64,000 nucleotides of DNA from positions 5,580,001-5,644,000 of the forward strand of contig NZ_CP144375.1 in NCBI RefSeq assembly GCF_043575855.1. The letters run 5' to 3'. Below are positions 24,740 through 32,687 of this stretch, in pieces. The notes below the pieces were generated by a model. The model was not told the origin of the DNA. It was given only the letters and a program-made list of their open reading frames with translations, and did not search any database. This DNA is from Kutzneria buriramensis (GTDB lineage: Bacteria > Actinomycetota > Actinomycetes > Mycobacteriales > Pseudonocardiaceae). Each line of letters starts with the position of its first letter. The first letter of the stretch is position 1. The translations under genes were made by a program, and so were the position numbers.

Positions 24740-27346
24740 TCAGCCCTGGGCGAGGTCCGCGAAACGGCTGTAGTGCAGCTGGTGGGCCACCGTGATCGTC
24801 GCCGTCGGGCCGGCACGGTGCTTGGCCAGGATCAGGTCCGCCTCGCCGGCGCGGGGGTCGTCCCGCTCCCACGCGTCGGGCCGGTTGATCAGGATCACCG
24901 CGTCCGCGTCCTGCTCCAGCGAGCCGGACTCACGCAGGTCGGACAGCATCGGCCGCTTGTCGGTCCGCTGCTCGGGACCACGGTTCAGCTGACTGATCGC
25001 GATCACCGGCACCTCCAGCTCCTTGGCCATCAGCTTCAGGTGCCGGGAGAACTCGGAGACTTCCTGCTGCCGGGACTCGGTCCGCTTGCCCGAGGTCATC
25101 AGCTGGAGGTAGTCCACCACGATCAGCCGCAGGTCGTTGCGCTGCTTGAGCCGTCGAGCCTTGGCCCGGATCTCCATCATCGTCAGGTTCGGCGAGTCGT
25201 CCACGAACAGCGGCGCCTCGCTGATCTCGCTCATCCGCCGGGCCAGCCGCGTCCAGTCGTCGTCGGTCATCCGGCCACCGCGCATGTCCCCCAGCCGGAT
25301 CTTCGCCTCCGCCGAGAGCATGCGCATGACGATCTCCGTCTTGCTCATTTCCAGCGAGAAGATGCAGCTGGTCAGCCCGTGCCGAATGGAGCACGACCGT
25401 GCGAAATCCAATCCCAAGGTCGAGTTGTGCGTCGGGATCATCGACCGCCCGGCCAGGTACAGGTGCGCCGAGTTGTCCACCTCCACGCACCGCACCGGCA
25501 CGCTCGCCACCGGCCGTACATCGACGATGTATCGCGATCCGGTCCGGACTGTGCTCGTGGCCCGCCGCCGGTCCTTGTGCACCAACCGCTTGCGCTCCAG
25601 GCGGAAGACCTCGTCCTCGGTGCCGAAGGTGATCACGTACGCGATCGAGGACTCGGCGGTGCGTCCGCGCACCTGCTTGGTAGTCATCGAACAGCGGTAG
25701 CCCAGGCTCGTAATGAGCTCGCGAACATCGTCGGCCAGCCGCTTGTTGGTCACCGCGAACTGGACGCTGCCGCCCGCGGTCACCGTGCCGTCGGTGTCGA
25801 GCAGGCCGGCCAGCAATGCGCGGCGCTGATTCTCCGAAGCACGCAGATATTCAGCGGGAATGTGCTTGTCGCCGAGCACTCGGAGCGTGCGGAGGATCGC
25901 CTGCACGGTGCCGTGGTGATTGCGGCACTGTTGGCACTGGGCCAGACCGCAGGAGGGGCCGCCGCAGTCGACACACACCGGTGCGGGCACGGCGGCGGAG
26001 ACGAACCGTGCCTTGCCGCCGCACGAACGGCCACACGTGCGGACCTGACTGGTCTGGGGCTGGAACACCTCGCCGCAGACGACGCAGGGTCGGGCGGGAA
26101 TGCCCTCGCGGGCGGGCAGCCGAAGGCTGTAGCGGAGGTCGTCACGGTGGATCACCTCGATGCCCTCGGCCTCGATGTGCCAGGTGATCTCCGGGTCGGC
26201 GGTGGTGAACCGCGACGACGCCGAATGCCCGTCCCCCAGCCAGACGCCGAGCGTGTACGGGGGCAGCAACAGATCCCGCTCGGGCAGATTGAGCGGCTGT
26301 GTGTTGGTCACCGAGTGCTTCAACCGGCCGTCCGCGGTGTCACACCGCAGCGTGGCGGCGATCTCTTCGGTCGTCCGAACCTCGGCGAATGTCCGCTGGT
26401 TGCGGTACCTGTTGTGCCCGGTCGCCTCCTGCTGGGCCGACCGCCGGGATGCCCGCGTCTCGGTCAGCCATTGGTGGTGGGCGTCCGCGACGATGACGGA
26501 GCCGTCCGAGAACTCGACCTCGTAGCACGGCCGGCCGCGCAGCACGTCGGTCGCCGCGACCACCCGGGTCGGCCGACCGGTCGCGTCGATCAGCTCGTCG
26601 CCGACCCGGACCTCGCCCATGGTGGTCCAGCCGGACGGTGTGGGCAGCAGCGTGTCCAGTGCCAGCGCCTTACCTACGCCGGGCCGGGCCGCGACGATGA
26701 TCATCTGGCCGGGGTGCAGGCCGTTGGTGACGGCGTCGAGGTCGGCGAAGCCGGTGGGGATGCCGAGCGACTGGCCGCCGCGGGAGGCGATGGCGTCGAT
26801 CTCGTCCATGGTGGGCTGGAGCATGTCCTCCAGCACCGAGTAGTCCTCGGACGTGCGCCGCTCGGTCACCTCGTAGATGGCGGCCTGCGCGCGGTCCACC
26901 ACCTCGTCGACGTCGGCACCGTCGGCGCCGTTGTAGCCGAGCTGCACGACGCGGGTGCCGGCCTCGACCAGGCGGCGCAGCACCGCCTTCTCGGCGACGA
27001 TCTCGGCGTAGTAGCTGGCGTTGGCCGCGGTGGGCACGGTGGCGATCAGGGTGTGCAGGTATGGCGCGCCGCCGACGCGCATCAGCTCGCCGCGCCGCTC
27101 CAGCTCGGCGGACACGGTGATCGGGTCGGCGGGCTCACCCCGGCCGTAGAGGTCGAGCACGCAGTCGTACACGGCCTGGTGCGCGGGCCGGTAGAAGTCG
27201 TTGGGGCTGAGCACCTCGACGACGTCGGCGATGGCGTCCTTGCTCAGCAGCATGCCGCCGAGCACCGACTGCTCGGCGGCGAGGTCCTGTGGCGGCTGCC
27301 GTTCGAATCCCGGCTCACCCATGCCACGGTCGTCGACCAGCGCCAC
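24740..27346 (-). CDS. dnaB: Replicative DNA helicase DnaB with intein
   Basis: 868-residue precursor from GTG 27346 (GGGGAG six bases upstream); the spliced protein would be 453 residues. N-terminal domain from RQPPQDLAAEQSVLGGMLL (primase-interacting), a linker, then the RecA-like motor: Walker A PGVGK|ST interrupted by the intein, IFSLEMSKTEIVMRMLSAEA, Walker B LRLIVVDYLQLM, and the DnaB arginine/glutamine motifs GSLEQDADAVILI and LAKHRAGPT. It unwinds DNA at the replication fork as a hexamer. Because the intein sits in the ATP-binding loop, the helicase is inactive until splicing. The gene follows the rpsF-ssb-rpsR-rplI operon, as in mycobacteria, but after a terminator and a DnaA-box region. 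Confidence 0.97.
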   Translation of the reverse strand: MALVDDRGMGEPGFERQPPQDLAAEQSVLGGMLLSKDAIADVVEVLSPNDFYRPAHQAVYDCVLDLYGRGEPADPITVSAELERRGELMRVGGAPYLHTLIATVPTAANASYYAEIVAEKAVLRRLVEAGTRVVQLGYNGADGADVDEVVDRAQAAIYEVTERRTSEDYSVLEDMLQPTMDEIDAIASRGGQSLGIPTGFADLDAVTNGLHPGQMIIVAARPGVGKALALDTLLPTPSGWTTMGEVRVGDELIDATGRPTRVVAATDVLRGRPCYEVEFSDGSVIVADAHHQWLTETRASRRSAQQEATGHNRYRNQRTFAEVRTTEEIAATLRCDTADGRLKHSVTNTQPLNLPERDLLLPPYTLGVWLGDGHSASSRFTTADPEITWHIEAEGIEVIHRDDLRYSLRLPAREGIPARPCVVCGEVFQPQTSQVRTCGRSCGGKARFVSAAVPAPVCVDCGGPSCGLAQCQQCRNHHGTVQAILRTLRVLGDKHIPAEYLRASENQRRALLAGLLDTDGTVTAGGSVQFAVTNKRLADDVRELITSLGYRCSMTTKQVRGRTAESSIAYVITFGTEDEVFRLERKRLVHKDRRRATSTVRTGSRYIVDVRPVASVPVRCVEVDNSAHLYLAGRSMIPTHNSTLGLDFARSCSIRHGLTSCIFSLEMSKTEIVMRMLSAEAKIRLGDMRGGRMTDDDWTRLARRMSEISEAPLFVDDSPNLTMMEIRAKARRLKQRNDLRLIVVDYLQLMTSGKRTESRQQEVSEFSRHLKLMAKELEVPVIAISQLNRGPEQRTDKRPMLSDLRESGSLEQDADAVILINRPDAWERDDPRAGEADLILAKHRAGPTATITVAHQLHYSRFADLAQG
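25424..26668 (-). mobile_element. DnaB intein, class-3-like, with DOD endonuclease and zinc-binding insert
   Basis: 415 residues (227-641 of the precursor), inserted between Lys and Ser of the DnaB Walker A loop. It starts with Ala rather than Cys/Ser and ends IPTHN before Ser+1. The three residues diagnostic of class 3 inteins are present: Trp293 in block B (ADAHHQW), Cys620 in block F (VRCVEV) and Thr639 in block G. A LAGLIDADG-type endonuclease lies in the middle (GVWLGDGH at about 367 and LAGLLDTDG at about 512). Between those two motifs are nine cysteines in zinc-ribbon spacing (421, 424, 438, 442, 458, 461, 466, 471, 474), unusual for an intein. Confidence 0.9.
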
Positions 27347-27463
27347 GCCGAACTCCCCAAGTCGAAGGTTGTCGTGCTCGTTTGTACCCGGCACCCCTGA
27401 CAGTTCCGGGCGTGCACGCTAGGTCCCCCGTCCGGAGCAGGCAAACCAGCCTGTGCACGCAGC

Positions 27464-27677
27464 TGTGGACAACCTGTGGACGCCTCCGCGAGGGTGGGGC
27501 ACAGGCCGCCGGACGCCTGGGGACAGCTTGTGGACAACAGCCGGGGGTATGCGCGGAACCGCAGGTCAGAGGCTGTGGGTAAGTTGTGGAAAAACTTGCC
27601 CGACGCCGACACGGCGTGTCGCGTTCGACCGGTTCCTCGGCGTGTCGCGGCCGGCGGGCACGCCGGGACTGTCCACA
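27464..27677. other. DnaA-box cluster between rplI and dnaB
   Basis: The 406-base stretch between dnaB and rplI has no gene. It holds perfect DnaA boxes on the minus strand (plus-strand text TGTGGACAA) at 27464-27472 and 27529-27537. Near matches are TGTGGACGC just after the first, TGTGGGTAA at 27574, TGTGGAAAA at 27585 and CTGTCCACA at 27669-27677. Without a dnaA or dnaN gene alongside, this is more likely a DnaA-titration or regulatory site affecting dnaB than oriC itself, though oriC is expected within some tens of kilobases. Confidence 0.7.
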
Positions 27678-27707
27678 GCCGTTCGTGTCGGCGCTGCTGC
27701 AAACGAG

Positions 27708-27746
27708 CGAAAGCTCCGCCCGGGGCGTCCCCGGGCGGAGCTTTCG
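27708..27746 (-). terminator. Terminator of the rpsF-ssb-rpsR-rplI operon
   Basis: An 18-bp perfect stem (27708-27725 with 27729-27746) with a three-base CGT loop begins six bases after the rplI stop. It separates rplI from the DnaA-box region and dnaB. Confidence 0.93.
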
Positions 27747-27752
27747 GGTGAA

Positions 27753-28208
27753 TCAGGCGGTCGGCACGACCTGGAGGGTCAGCGCGACCGTCACGTCCGG
27801 GTGCAGCCGGACGTTCACGGTGTGCTTGCCGGCGGTCTTGATGTGACCGGCGGTGTCCAGGGACCGCTTGTCGAGCACCGGGCCGCCCGCGGACTTCACG
27901 GCGGCGACGATGTCGGCGGAGGTGACCGAGCCGAACAGCTTCTTGGCGTTGGCCGCGGCCTTCGCGTTCAGCGTGATCGGGCCGAGGTTGTCGATCGCGG
28001 CCTTGATCTCCTTGGCGTGGTCCAGGTCGCGCACCCGGCGCGTCTCCTGGGCGCGGCGGATGGTCGCCACCTGCTTCTGCGCGCCACGGGTCGCGAGGAT
28101 CGCGAAGCCGCGGGGCAGCAGGTAGTTGCGGCCGTAGCCGTCCTTGACCTCGACCAGGTCGCCGGGGCCGCCGAGACCGCTGACATCGGTGGTGAGGATG
28201 AGCTTCAT
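27753..28208 (-). CDS. rplI: 50S ribosomal protein L9
   Basis: 151 residues, full length. MKLILTTDVSGLGGPGDLVEVKDGYGRNYLLPRGFA is the signature N-domain, joined by a long helix (AQKQVATIRRAQETRRVRDLDHAKEIKAAI) to the C-terminal domain that reaches across the ribosome surface. Last gene of the operon, 16 bases after rpsR and six bases before a strong terminator. Confidence 0.98.
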   Translation of the reverse strand: MKLILTTDVSGLGGPGDLVEVKDGYGRNYLLPRGFAILATRGAQKQVATIRRAQETRRVRDLDHAKEIKAAIDNLGPITLNAKAAANAKKLFGSVTSADIVAAVKSAGGPVLDKRSLDTAGHIKTAGKHTVNVRLHPDVTVALTLQVVPTA

Positions 28209-28224
28209 CGGTGCACTCCCTTCG

Positions 28225-28467
28225 TCAGCGAGCGGTCGAGGTGTAGGGCAGCAGCGCCATCTCGCGCGAGTTCTTCACGGCGATGGCGATGTCCCGCTGG
28301 TGCTGCGAGCAGTTGCCGGTCACCCGACGCGCGCGGATCTTGCCGCGGTCGGAGATGTACTTGCGCAGCAGCGTGGTGTCCTTGTAGTCGATCAGGTTCG
28401 CGCTGCTCTTGTCCTTGCAGAAAACGCAAACCTTCTTCTTGGGCTTGCGCACAGGCGGCTTCGCCAT
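28225..28467 (-). CDS. rpsR: 30S ribosomal protein S18
   Basis: 80 residues. It retains the zinc-type cysteines (VCVFC and later NCSQHQ), i.e. the C+ form, so it requires zinc; the zinc-free paralogue used under starvation is not in this window. The core YKDTTLLRKYISDRGKIRARRVTGNCSQHQRDIA is typical. S18 pairs with S6 on the platform of the small subunit, and both genes are in this operon. Confidence 0.98.
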   Translation of the reverse strand: MAKPPVRKPKKKVCVFCKDKSSANLIDYKDTTLLRKYISDRGKIRARRVTGNCSQHQRDIAIAVKNSREMALLPYTSTAR

Positions 28468-28517
28468 GGGTCTTCTCCTGGAGAACTTCTACGTGAATGA
28501 GGTCGTGTGGGCCGCGA

Positions 28518-29009
28518 TCAGAACGGCGGCTCGTCGGCGAAACCGCCGGAGCTCGCCGGGGGCGCGGAGCCCCACGGGTCGTCGACCGGGGCGCTGCCGC
28601 CACCGCTGCCGCCGAACCCACCACCGCCGCCACCGCCACCTGCGCGCTGGACCTTGTTGACCTTGGCGTTGGCGTACCGCAGCGACGGGCCGACCTCGTC
28701 GACCTCGAGCTCCACGACGGTGCGCTTCTCGCCTTCCTTGGTCTCGTAGGACCGCTGGCGCAGCCGACCGGTCACGATCACGCGCGCGCCCCGGGTGAGG
28801 GACTCGGCGACGTTCTCGGCGGCCTGGCGCCAGATGTTGCAGCGCATGAACAGCGCGTCGCCGTCCTTCCACTCGCCGGTCTGCCGGTCCAGCGTGCGCG
28901 GCGTGGCCGCGACGGTGAAGCTGGCGACAGCGGCGCCGGAGGGCGTGAAGCGGAGCTCGGGATCGGCGGTCAGGTTCCCGACCACGGTGATCGTCGTCTC
29001 GCCCGCCAT
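28518..29009 (-). CDS. ssb: Single-stranded DNA-binding protein
   Basis: 163 residues. OB fold over residues 1-110 (ITVVGNLTADPELRFTPSGAAVASFTVA, then RCNIWRQAAENVAESLTRGARVIVTGRLRQRSYE), a Gly-rich disordered linker (about 118-140) and the acidic tip ending DEPPF, which recruits repair and replication partners. Starts four bases after rpsF. The linker is richer in glycine runs than in many SSBs. Confidence 0.98.
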   Translation of the reverse strand: MAGETTITVVGNLTADPELRFTPSGAAVASFTVAATPRTLDRQTGEWKDGDALFMRCNIWRQAAENVAESLTRGARVIVTGRLRQRSYETKEGEKRTVVELEVDEVGPSLRYANAKVNKVQRAGGGGGGGGFGGSGGGSAPVDDPWGSAPPASSGGFADEPPF

Positions 29010-29013
29010 GGGA

Positions 29014-29310
29014 TCAGCCCCTGGCGGCGTCGCGACGAAGGACCTTGGTGCGCAGCACCGTGTCCTGGAGCGACAGCTGGCGGTCCAGCTCCTTGACCGC
29101 GGCCGGCTCGGCGTTCACGTCGAGCAGGGCGTAGATGCCCTCCGGCTGCTTCTTGATCTCGTAGGAGAGCCGGCGACGGCCCCAGACGTCGACCTTCTCC
29201 ACGTTGCCGCCGGACGTGCGGATCACGTTGAGAAAGGTGTCCAGGGTCGGGGCGACGGTGCGCTCGTCGAGACTGGGGTCGAGGATGACCATCACTTCGT
29301 AATGACGCAT
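29014..29310 (-). CDS. rpsF: 30S ribosomal protein S6
   Basis: 98 residues from ATG 29310 (AGGTGAG upstream); three more in-frame codons upstream are unlikely. MRHYEVMVILDPSLDE, NVEKVDVWGRRRLSYEIKKQPEGIYALLDV and DTVLRTKVLR are the classic S6 ferredoxin-like fold stretches. First gene of the operon; the 115 bases upstream should hold its promoter, but no clear -10/-35 can be named. Confidence 0.98.
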   Translation of the reverse strand: MRHYEVMVILDPSLDERTVAPTLDTFLNVIRTSGGNVEKVDVWGRRRLSYEIKKQPEGIYALLDVNAEPAAVKELDRQLSLQDTVLRTKVLRRDAARG

Positions 29311-29425
29311 GAAGACCACTCACCTCCTGTGGACTTGGCGGCCACGGTCGTTCCGTGGCAGGAGGGCCTGTTGCGTCAGCAACCCGAAGAGGGTAACAGC
29401 CGGGGGCCGGTCGGCCGAAATCGCG

Positions 29426-30451
29426 TCAGAGCGCGACCAGTCGGCGCAGCACCCAGGTGCGCACCAGCGCGGCGGTCACGCCGGCCAGCGCGAGCACGGC
29501 GATCAGCACCGGTGCGGCCACGCCGGCGGTGGTGCCGCTGCCGGGCAGGGCCTGCGCGCGGCCGGCGGTCTGCACGCCGTCGCTGGACGGGCTGATGCCG
29601 CCGAGGGAGCCGATCTGGGGGGCGTAGCCGGGCACGTTGCCGCCGTAGAGCACGCCGGGCGACGGCGAGAAGTCGCCGGGCACCGCGAACGGCAGGTTGG
29701 TGTACGAGAACAGCGGCACGCGACCGTAGTCGTACGCGTTCGTGCCGTTGAACTGGTAGAGCTGCACGCCGGTGTTGGACAGGCCGCCGGACGTGGGGAA
29801 GTTCACGCCGCCGCCACCGCCCGAGCCGCCGGTGGCCCCGCCACCGCCGGTCGAACCGCCGCCGCCCGTGGCACCGCCGCCACCGCCGGTCGTGCCCCCG
29901 CCACCGGTGGTCCCACCGCCGCCGGTCGAACCGCCGCCGGAGGCGCCGCTGATCGCGCCGGCGACCTTGCTGGCGCCGTCCTGGACGGGCGCCGCGGCGG
30001 CATTCACGCCCTGCACGGTGACGCCGCAGCCGGCGGTGAGCGCCTGCTGCACGCCGCCGACCAGCAGCCCGATCACCGGGCCGAGCAGCGGGATGTTCTT
30101 GAGCTGGGCGACCACCTGGGTCGCGATGGTGCCGCCGCTGATGTAGCCGCTACCGGTGGGCAGCGCGCCGATCGGGATCGGCGGCAGCGCGGTGAACGCC
30201 TGCTGGAACGGCTGGGCCAGCGGCGGGCCGAGCAGCGGGATGGAGTTCAGCACGGTGGTGATGGGCTGCACGACCGCGCTCGGGCTCAGCGACACCGGCT
30301 GGCCGGGCTCGCCCTGGATGGAGGTGGCGCAGCTGCCGATGACGATCGGCGTCGCGGCCTCCGCGGTGCCGGCCGTCGCGGCCAGGCCGAGCGAACTGGT
30401 GGCGAGCACGAGCGTCGCTGCCGTCGTCAGCGTGCCGATTCGCCCTCGCAT
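29426..30451 (-). CDS. Secreted Gly-rich protein with LPGSG-like wall-sorting tail
   Basis: About 341 residues from ATG 30451 (GGGGTGGG upstream). Signal peptide ending near residue 33 (GTAEA-ATP). A first domain of about 120 residues (IVIGSCATSIQGEPGQPVSLSPSAVV, then IPLLGPPLAQPFQQAF and a repeat IPLLGPVIGLLVGG) carries two cysteines (SCA, GCGV). A 45-residue Gly/Thr-rich linker of G4-x-T repeats follows, then a second region, and the end reads ALPGSGTT, a hydrophobic helix of about 20 residues and RTWVLRRL. That tail resembles a sortase signal with LPGSG in place of LPXTG. No sortase is encoded here. Function unknown; cell-wall exposure inferred. Confidence 0.7.
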   Translation of the reverse strand: MRGRIGTLTTAATLVLATSSLGLAATAGTAEAATPIVIGSCATSIQGEPGQPVSLSPSAVVQPITTVLNSIPLLGPPLAQPFQQAFTALPPIPIGALPTGSGYISGGTIATQVVAQLKNIPLLGPVIGLLVGGVQQALTAGCGVTVQGVNAAAAPVQDGASKVAGAISGASGGGSTGGGGTTGGGGTTGGGGGATGGGGSTGGGGATGGSGGGGGVNFPTSGGLSNTGVQLYQFNGTNAYDYGRVPLFSYTNLPFAVPGDFSPSPGVLYGGNVPGYAPQIGSLGGISPSSDGVQTAGRAQALPGSGTTAGVAAPVLIAVLALAGVTAALVRTWVLRRLVAL

Positions 30452-30570
30452 GCCCACCCCGCAACCGCGTAACCCGTCAGTAACTTACGTAGTGGAGAAC
30501 GACGGTACGTGCAATTGGTGACGCGATGCCATACCCAATTCAGGTTCGATCTTGGACTACCCTGCCGGTC

Positions 30571-31341
30571 ATGCGCATCGGAGCCCACGTCCGCGACGAC
30601 GACCCGATCGGCGCCGCCAGGGAGCGCGGCGCCGAGGTGGTGCAGTTCTTCCTGGCCGACCCGCAGGGCTGGAAGGCCCCGAAGGCCCACCCGCAGACCG
30701 AGGAACTGCTGGCCGGGGACCTGACGGTGTTCGTGCACTCGCCGTACATCATCAACGTGGCGTCGACCAACAACCGGATCCGGATCCCGTCCCGCAAGCT
30801 GGTCCAGCAGCACGCCACCGCGGCCAAGAAGGTCGGCGCGCAGGGCCTGATCGTGCACGGCGGCCACGTGACCAAGGGCGAGGACGCCGAGGCCGGCTTC
30901 GAGAACTGGCGCAAGCTGTTCGAGCGGCAGGCCGAGACCGGCGGCTTCGACGTGCCGATCCTGATCGAGAACACCGCCGGCGGCGACAACGCGATGGCCC
31001 GCCGGTTCGACGCGCTGGCCCGGCTGTGGGACGCGGTCGGCGAATTCGGCGCGGGCTTCTGCCTGGACACCTGCCACGCGTTCGCCGCGGGCGAGGACCT
31101 GGTCGGCATCGTGGAGCGGGTCAAGGCCATCACCGGCCGTATCGACCTCGTGCACCTGAACAGCTCCCGTGACGAGTTCAACTCGGCCCGGGACCGGCAC
31201 GCCAACATCGCCGACGGCACGATCGAGCCGGAGCAGCTGGTGGCCGTGCTGGCCGCGGCGCAGGCGCCGGCCGTGGTGGAGACGCCCGACGAGGGGCAGG
31301 CCGCCGACATCGAGTTCCTGCGCGCCAAGCTCGGCGGCTGA
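30571..31341 (+). CDS. Endonuclease IV-like AP endonuclease
   Basis: 256 residues from ATG 30571, no strong ribosome site. A TIM barrel with Nfo-family metal ligands: VFVHSPY, LIVHGGHVTKG, PILIENTAGGD, FCLDTCHAFAAGED, DLVHLNSSRD, DRHANIADGTI and AVVETPD. It cleaves the phosphodiester at abasic sites in base-excision repair, using three zinc ions. Rv0670 (end) of M. tuberculosis is the functional analogue. It sits inside a block of non-core genes between rpsF and the GT87-like gene, and is followed by a small hairpin terminator. Confidence 0.88.
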   Translation: MRIGAHVRDDDPIGAARERGAEVVQFFLADPQGWKAPKAHPQTEELLAGDLTVFVHSPYIINVASTNNRIRIPSRKLVQQHATAAKKVGAQGLIVHGGHVTKGEDAEAGFENWRKLFERQAETGGFDVPILIENTAGGDNAMARRFDALARLWDAVGEFGAGFCLDTCHAFAAGEDLVGIVERVKAITGRIDLVHLNSSRDEFNSARDRHANIADGTIEPEQLVAVLAAAQAPAVVETPDEGQAADIEFLRAKLGG

Positions 31342-31342
31342 C

Positions 31343-31360
31343 CGGGGCGAACACGCCCCG
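31343..31360 (+). terminator. Hairpin after the endonuclease gene
   Basis: A perfect 7-bp GC stem (CGGGGCG / CGCCCCG) with an AACA loop, one base after the stop codon; TTGTG follows. A small but well-placed terminator. Confidence 0.55.
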
Positions 31361-31449
31361 TTGTGATCAGCACCACCCCAGTGGGCGATAGCTGGTTCCT
31401 CCTCTCCGAGTGATGGTGGAGATCCGCCGCCGCGGAGGGGAGAGCTGCC

Positions 31450-32649
31450 ATGCGAACCCGATTCGGACGAGTCGCGCTGGTCGCGATGCTCACGTTCGGT
31501 GTCACCTCGGGACTGGCGACCGCGGGGACTTTAAGCAGCGCCAGCAGTACCTGGGTGGGGACGTGGGAGGCGGCGCCGGCCAGCGGCGTCGACAACACCC
31601 CCGGCGGGTACACCAACTACTCGATCCGCAACGTCGTGCACACCACCGTAGGCGGGTCGCAGACCCGGATCCGGCTCAGCAACCGGTGGGGCGCCGCGCC
31701 TGTCACGTTCGGTCACGTCACCGTCGGCGTGCAGGCCCGCGTCGGCACCGCCGACGCCGCGTCGCTGGTCAACGTGACCTTTCACGGCAAGACGTCCACC
31801 ACTGTCGCCGCCGGGGCCGACATCGTCAGCGACGCCGTGCCGCTGCGGGTGCCGTCCAACTCGAACCTGCTGGTCACGACCTACGTGCCGACCCCGTCCG
31901 GACCCGTCACCTATCACCCGCTGGCCATGCAGACCTCGTTCTTCACGCCCAACGGCGATCACAGCGGCGACGCCTGGGGCACCGCCTACACCCAGACCAC
32001 CAACGTGTGGCACTACGTGACCGGCATCGACGTGCTCAGTCCCAACGCCAAGGGCACCGTCGTGGCGTTCGGCGACTCCATCACCGACGGCTACGGCTCC
32101 ACACCCGATGCCAACCACCGCTGGCCCAACTACCTGTCCGAGCGGATCGGCCAGCGCTACGGCGTGATTGACGCCGGCATCAGCGGCAACCGGCTGCTGC
32201 TCGACGGCGGTCCCGCCGGCGAGGCCGCCGTCAAGCGGCTCGACGAGGACGTGCTGTCCCGGACGGACGTGCACAGCATGATCGTGCTGCTCGGCGTCAA
32301 CGACATCCAGCAGAGCCCGCACCAGCTCGACCCCACCAAGATCGAGGGCGCCTTGCAGGACATCGCCCAGCGGGCCCACGCCCGCGGCATCCGCACCATC
32401 GCGTCCACCATCCTGCCGTTCAAGGGCTTCGACACCTGGACCCCGCAGCTGGAGACCGTGCGCCAGGCCGTCAACCAGTGGATCCGCACCAGCGGCGTCT
32501 ACGACACCGTCGTCGACTTCGACCAGGTCGTCCGCGACCCGTCCGACCCGGAGCGCATGCTTCCCGTCTACGACTGCGGCGACCACCTGCACCCGGGCGA
32601 CGCCGGCTACCAGGCCATGGCCTACGCCGTCGACCCCAACTCACTCTGA
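31450..32649 (+). CDS. Secreted SGNH/GDSL esterase
   Basis: 399 residues with GGAGGGGAG as ribosome site. Signal peptide ends near residue 25-30. An N-terminal beta-rich region (about 35-185, WVGTWEAAPASG, TNYSIRNVVHTTVGGSQTRIRLSNRWG) precedes the SGNH hydrolase core: block I AFGDSITDGYGST with nucleophile Ser, block II AGISGNRLL, block III LLGVNDIQQSP and block V DHLHPGDAGYQAM with the catalytic Asp and His. This arrangement is common in actinobacterial extracellular lipases and acyl esterases. Substrate unknown. Confidence 0.9.
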   Translation: MRTRFGRVALVAMLTFGVTSGLATAGTLSSASSTWVGTWEAAPASGVDNTPGGYTNYSIRNVVHTTVGGSQTRIRLSNRWGAAPVTFGHVTVGVQARVGTADAASLVNVTFHGKTSTTVAAGADIVSDAVPLRVPSNSNLLVTTYVPTPSGPVTYHPLAMQTSFFTPNGDHSGDAWGTAYTQTTNVWHYVTGIDVLSPNAKGTVVAFGDSITDGYGSTPDANHRWPNYLSERIGQRYGVIDAGISGNRLLLDGGPAGEAAVKRLDEDVLSRTDVHSMIVLLGVNDIQQSPHQLDPTKIEGALQDIAQRAHARGIRTIASTILPFKGFDTWTPQLETVRQAVNQWIRTSGVYDTVVDFDQVVRDPSDPERMLPVYDCGDHLHPGDAGYQAMAYAVDPNSL

Positions 32650-32657
32650 CTGGTCGG

Positions 32658-32687
32658 ACGCGGCGCTCGTTCAGCCGAGCGCCGCGT
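32658..32687. terminator. Bidirectional terminator shared by esterase and toxin genes
   Basis: A perfect 12-bp stem (32658-32669 with 32676-32687, ACGCGGCGCTCG arms) with a six-base loop TTCAGC. The stop codon of the toxin gene (TGA, minus strand) lies in the loop, and the esterase stop is nine bases before the left arm, so one hairpin can serve both converging genes. Confidence 0.75.

Noticed and set aside
27347..27752. Possible chromosomal origin oriC
   Set aside because: DnaA boxes exist, but there are only two perfect ones, there is no AT-rich unwinding stretch, and no dnaA/dnaN neighbours. A regulatory or titration site is more likely.
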